A DNA stretch of 7,185 nucleotides from Nitrospinota bacterium. GTDB lineage: Bacteria > Tectomicrobia > Entotheonellia > J063. The notes under the pieces are model-generated. The model saw only the letters and a list, made by a program, of their open reading frames with translations. It made no database searches and was not told the DNA's origin. The DNA lies in contig RFHZ01000854.1 in assembly GCA_003696125.1 (NCBI GenBank), positions 1-7,185 of the forward strand, written 5' to 3'. The position numbers were made by a program, and so were the translations under genes. Below, one piece after another: positions 6,428 through 7,185 of the stretch (position 1 is the first letter of the stretch; each line of letters opens with the position of its first letter).

Positions 6428-6510
6428 GAGAGAAGGGGAAAGGAGAGGGCAGGAGCGGGAGGTTGTGGGGCCAGAAAAGGGGAAGAGAGGGGGAGGATAG
6501 GGGGAGAGGA
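6428..6510 (-). other. C/T-rich, G-poor tract between the two 16-bp repeats
   Basis: The minus strand is strongly pyrimidine-rich here (long runs of C and T, few G), and the plus strand is correspondingly purine-rich. It lies just past the stop codon of the activator gene, on that gene's sense strand. C-rich, G-poor RNA is the classic loading sequence for Rho. The tract may therefore end activator transcription before groES, or it may simply be a spacer between the two putative operators. No coding potential is supported in 6216-6531. Confidence 0.35.
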
Positions 6511-6526
6511 TTTGCCCAAATGGCAG
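6511..6526. promoter_or_regulatory. Putative activator-binding site, distal copy (16-bp repeat)
   Basis: A second exact copy of TTTGCCCAAATGGCAG, 101 bp from the first. It starts 5 bp beyond the stop codon of the sigma-54 activator gene and lies about 190 bp upstream of the groES -24 element. The flanking bases of the two copies are not alike, so this is not simply a longer duplication. That favours a conserved binding site. Confidence 0.55.
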
Positions 6527-6531
6527 AGGGC

Positions 6532-7185
6532 TCAGGCGATTTGGTACTGCTTCTGTTTGCGGTACAGGGTGCGGAGACCAATGCCCAGGATTTCCGCCGC
6601 TTTCTGCTTATCGTAGCCCACGCTGCGCAGGGTCTGCTCGATGGCCACCTTCTCGATCTCCTCCATGGTCATCCCCACCCGCAGGTGGATGGTGGTGTCC
6701 GTGGCATTATCCTGGCGGAGCAGGTGTTCGGGGAGGTCAGACACATCGAGGACGCGGTTGGGGGGGGAGAGGGCCACCATCCCTTCGATACAGTTCTTCA
6801 GTTCCCGGATATTGCCGGGCCAGTGGTAGCGCAGGAGGAGATCCATCGCCCCGCGGGTGATCCCGGTGATGTTCTTGCCACTCTCCTGGTTAAACTCGCG
6901 GATAAAGGTGTCTACGAAGAGGGGAATATCCTGTTTCCGCTCTCGCAGCGGGGGGATCTTGAGGGTAACAACGTTCAGGCGGTAGTAGAGGTCTTCCCGG
7001 AATTTCCCCTGGCGGACCAGCTCTTCCAGGTCCCTGTTGGTGGCGGCGATCAGCCGGACATCGACACGAAAGGTGGTGGTACCGCCGACGCGCTCAAACT
7101 CGCGTTCCTCCAGGACACGGAGGAGCTTGGCCTGGGTGGAGAGGGAGATCTCGCTGATCTCGTCGAGGAACAGGGTACCGCCGTC
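6532..7185 (-). CDS. Sigma-54-dependent transcriptional activator (NtrC family), C-terminal part
   Basis: The last 217 residues of a bacterial enhancer-binding protein. The frame is open to the window edge and the N-terminus lies outside. The visible part begins inside the AAA+ domain at Walker B ([10 protein letters not shown]). It continues with [15 protein letters not shown], sensor I ([15 protein letters not shown]), the arginine-finger region ([12 protein letters not shown]), [11 protein letters not shown] and sensor II ([10 protein letters not shown]). The C-terminus has a Fis-type helix-turn-helix ([22 protein letters not shown]) that binds enhancer DNA. Walker A, the sigma-54-contacting GAFTGA loop and any receiver, GAF or PAS domain lie beyond the edge, so the signal it senses is unknown. 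Its stop is 316 bp upstream of groES in the same orientation, with two repeated dyads and a sigma-54 promoter between. This suggests it regulates the chaperonin operon. Confidence 0.95.
   Translation of the reverse strand, partial: DGGTLFLDEISEISLSTQAKLLRVLEEREFERVGGTTTFRVDVRLIAATNRDLEELVRQGKFREDLYYRLNVVTLKIPPLRERKQDIPLFVDTFIREFNQESGKNITGITRGAMDLLLRYHWPGNIRELKNCIEGMVALSPPNRVLDVSDLPEHLLRQDNATDTTIHLRVGMTMEEIEKVAIEQTLRSVGYDKQKAAEILGIGLRTLYRKQKQYQIA

Overview
The window reads as chromosomal DNA from a moderately GC-rich bacterium that uses sigma-54. The evidence for sigma-54 is a C-terminal NtrC-type activator and a consensus -24/-12 promoter. GroEL and GroES are ordinary bacterial group I chaperonins with no clear phylum signature. 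Strong AGGAG/GGAGG ribosome sites and a heptamer minisatellite fit a free-living environmental bacterium. I cannot assign a phylum from the sequence alone.

Layout, left to right. (1) Positions 1-921, minus: N-terminal ~307 residues of an acyl-CoA:acetate/3-ketoacid CoA-transferase (COG4670/YdiF type), cut by the window edge. (2) 922-1214: non-coding, with a possible sigma-70 promoter for the transferase, 18 tandem heptamers and a GC-rich imperfect hairpin. (3) 1215-2426, minus: a DAO-family FAD-dependent oxidoreductase with a good sigma-70 promoter at 2469-2496. (4) 2657-4196, plus: a likely three-gene unit made of a 70-residue Cys/His protein, a PHP-domain metallohydrolase-like protein and a MaoC/hot-dog protein lacking the catalytic Asp and His. 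(5) 4224-4255: a 12-bp GC-rich stem-loop between convergent units. (6) 4268-6215, minus: groES-groEL. (7) 6216-6531: the groES upstream region. (8) 6532-7185, minus: C-terminal 217 residues of a sigma-54 activator (AAA+ plus Fis-type HTH), cut by the right edge.

The most notable feature is the control region of groESL. It carries a textbook sigma-54 promoter (TGGCAC-N5-TTGCT, with GG and GC exactly 10 nt apart) reading into groES. About 100 and 200 bp upstream lie two identical 16-bp copies of TTTGCCCAAATGGCAG, placed like enhancer sites. The gene next upstream, in the same orientation, encodes a sigma-54 activator. No CIRCE operator is visible. My inference is a chaperonin operon switched on by sigma-54 and its neighbouring activator rather than by HrcA/CIRCE or sigma-32. 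The known precedent is sigma-54/NifA control of one groESL copy in Bradyrhizobium japonicum. The metabolic genes to the left (CoA-transferase, flavin oxidase, MaoC-like, PHP) do not form an obvious single pathway.
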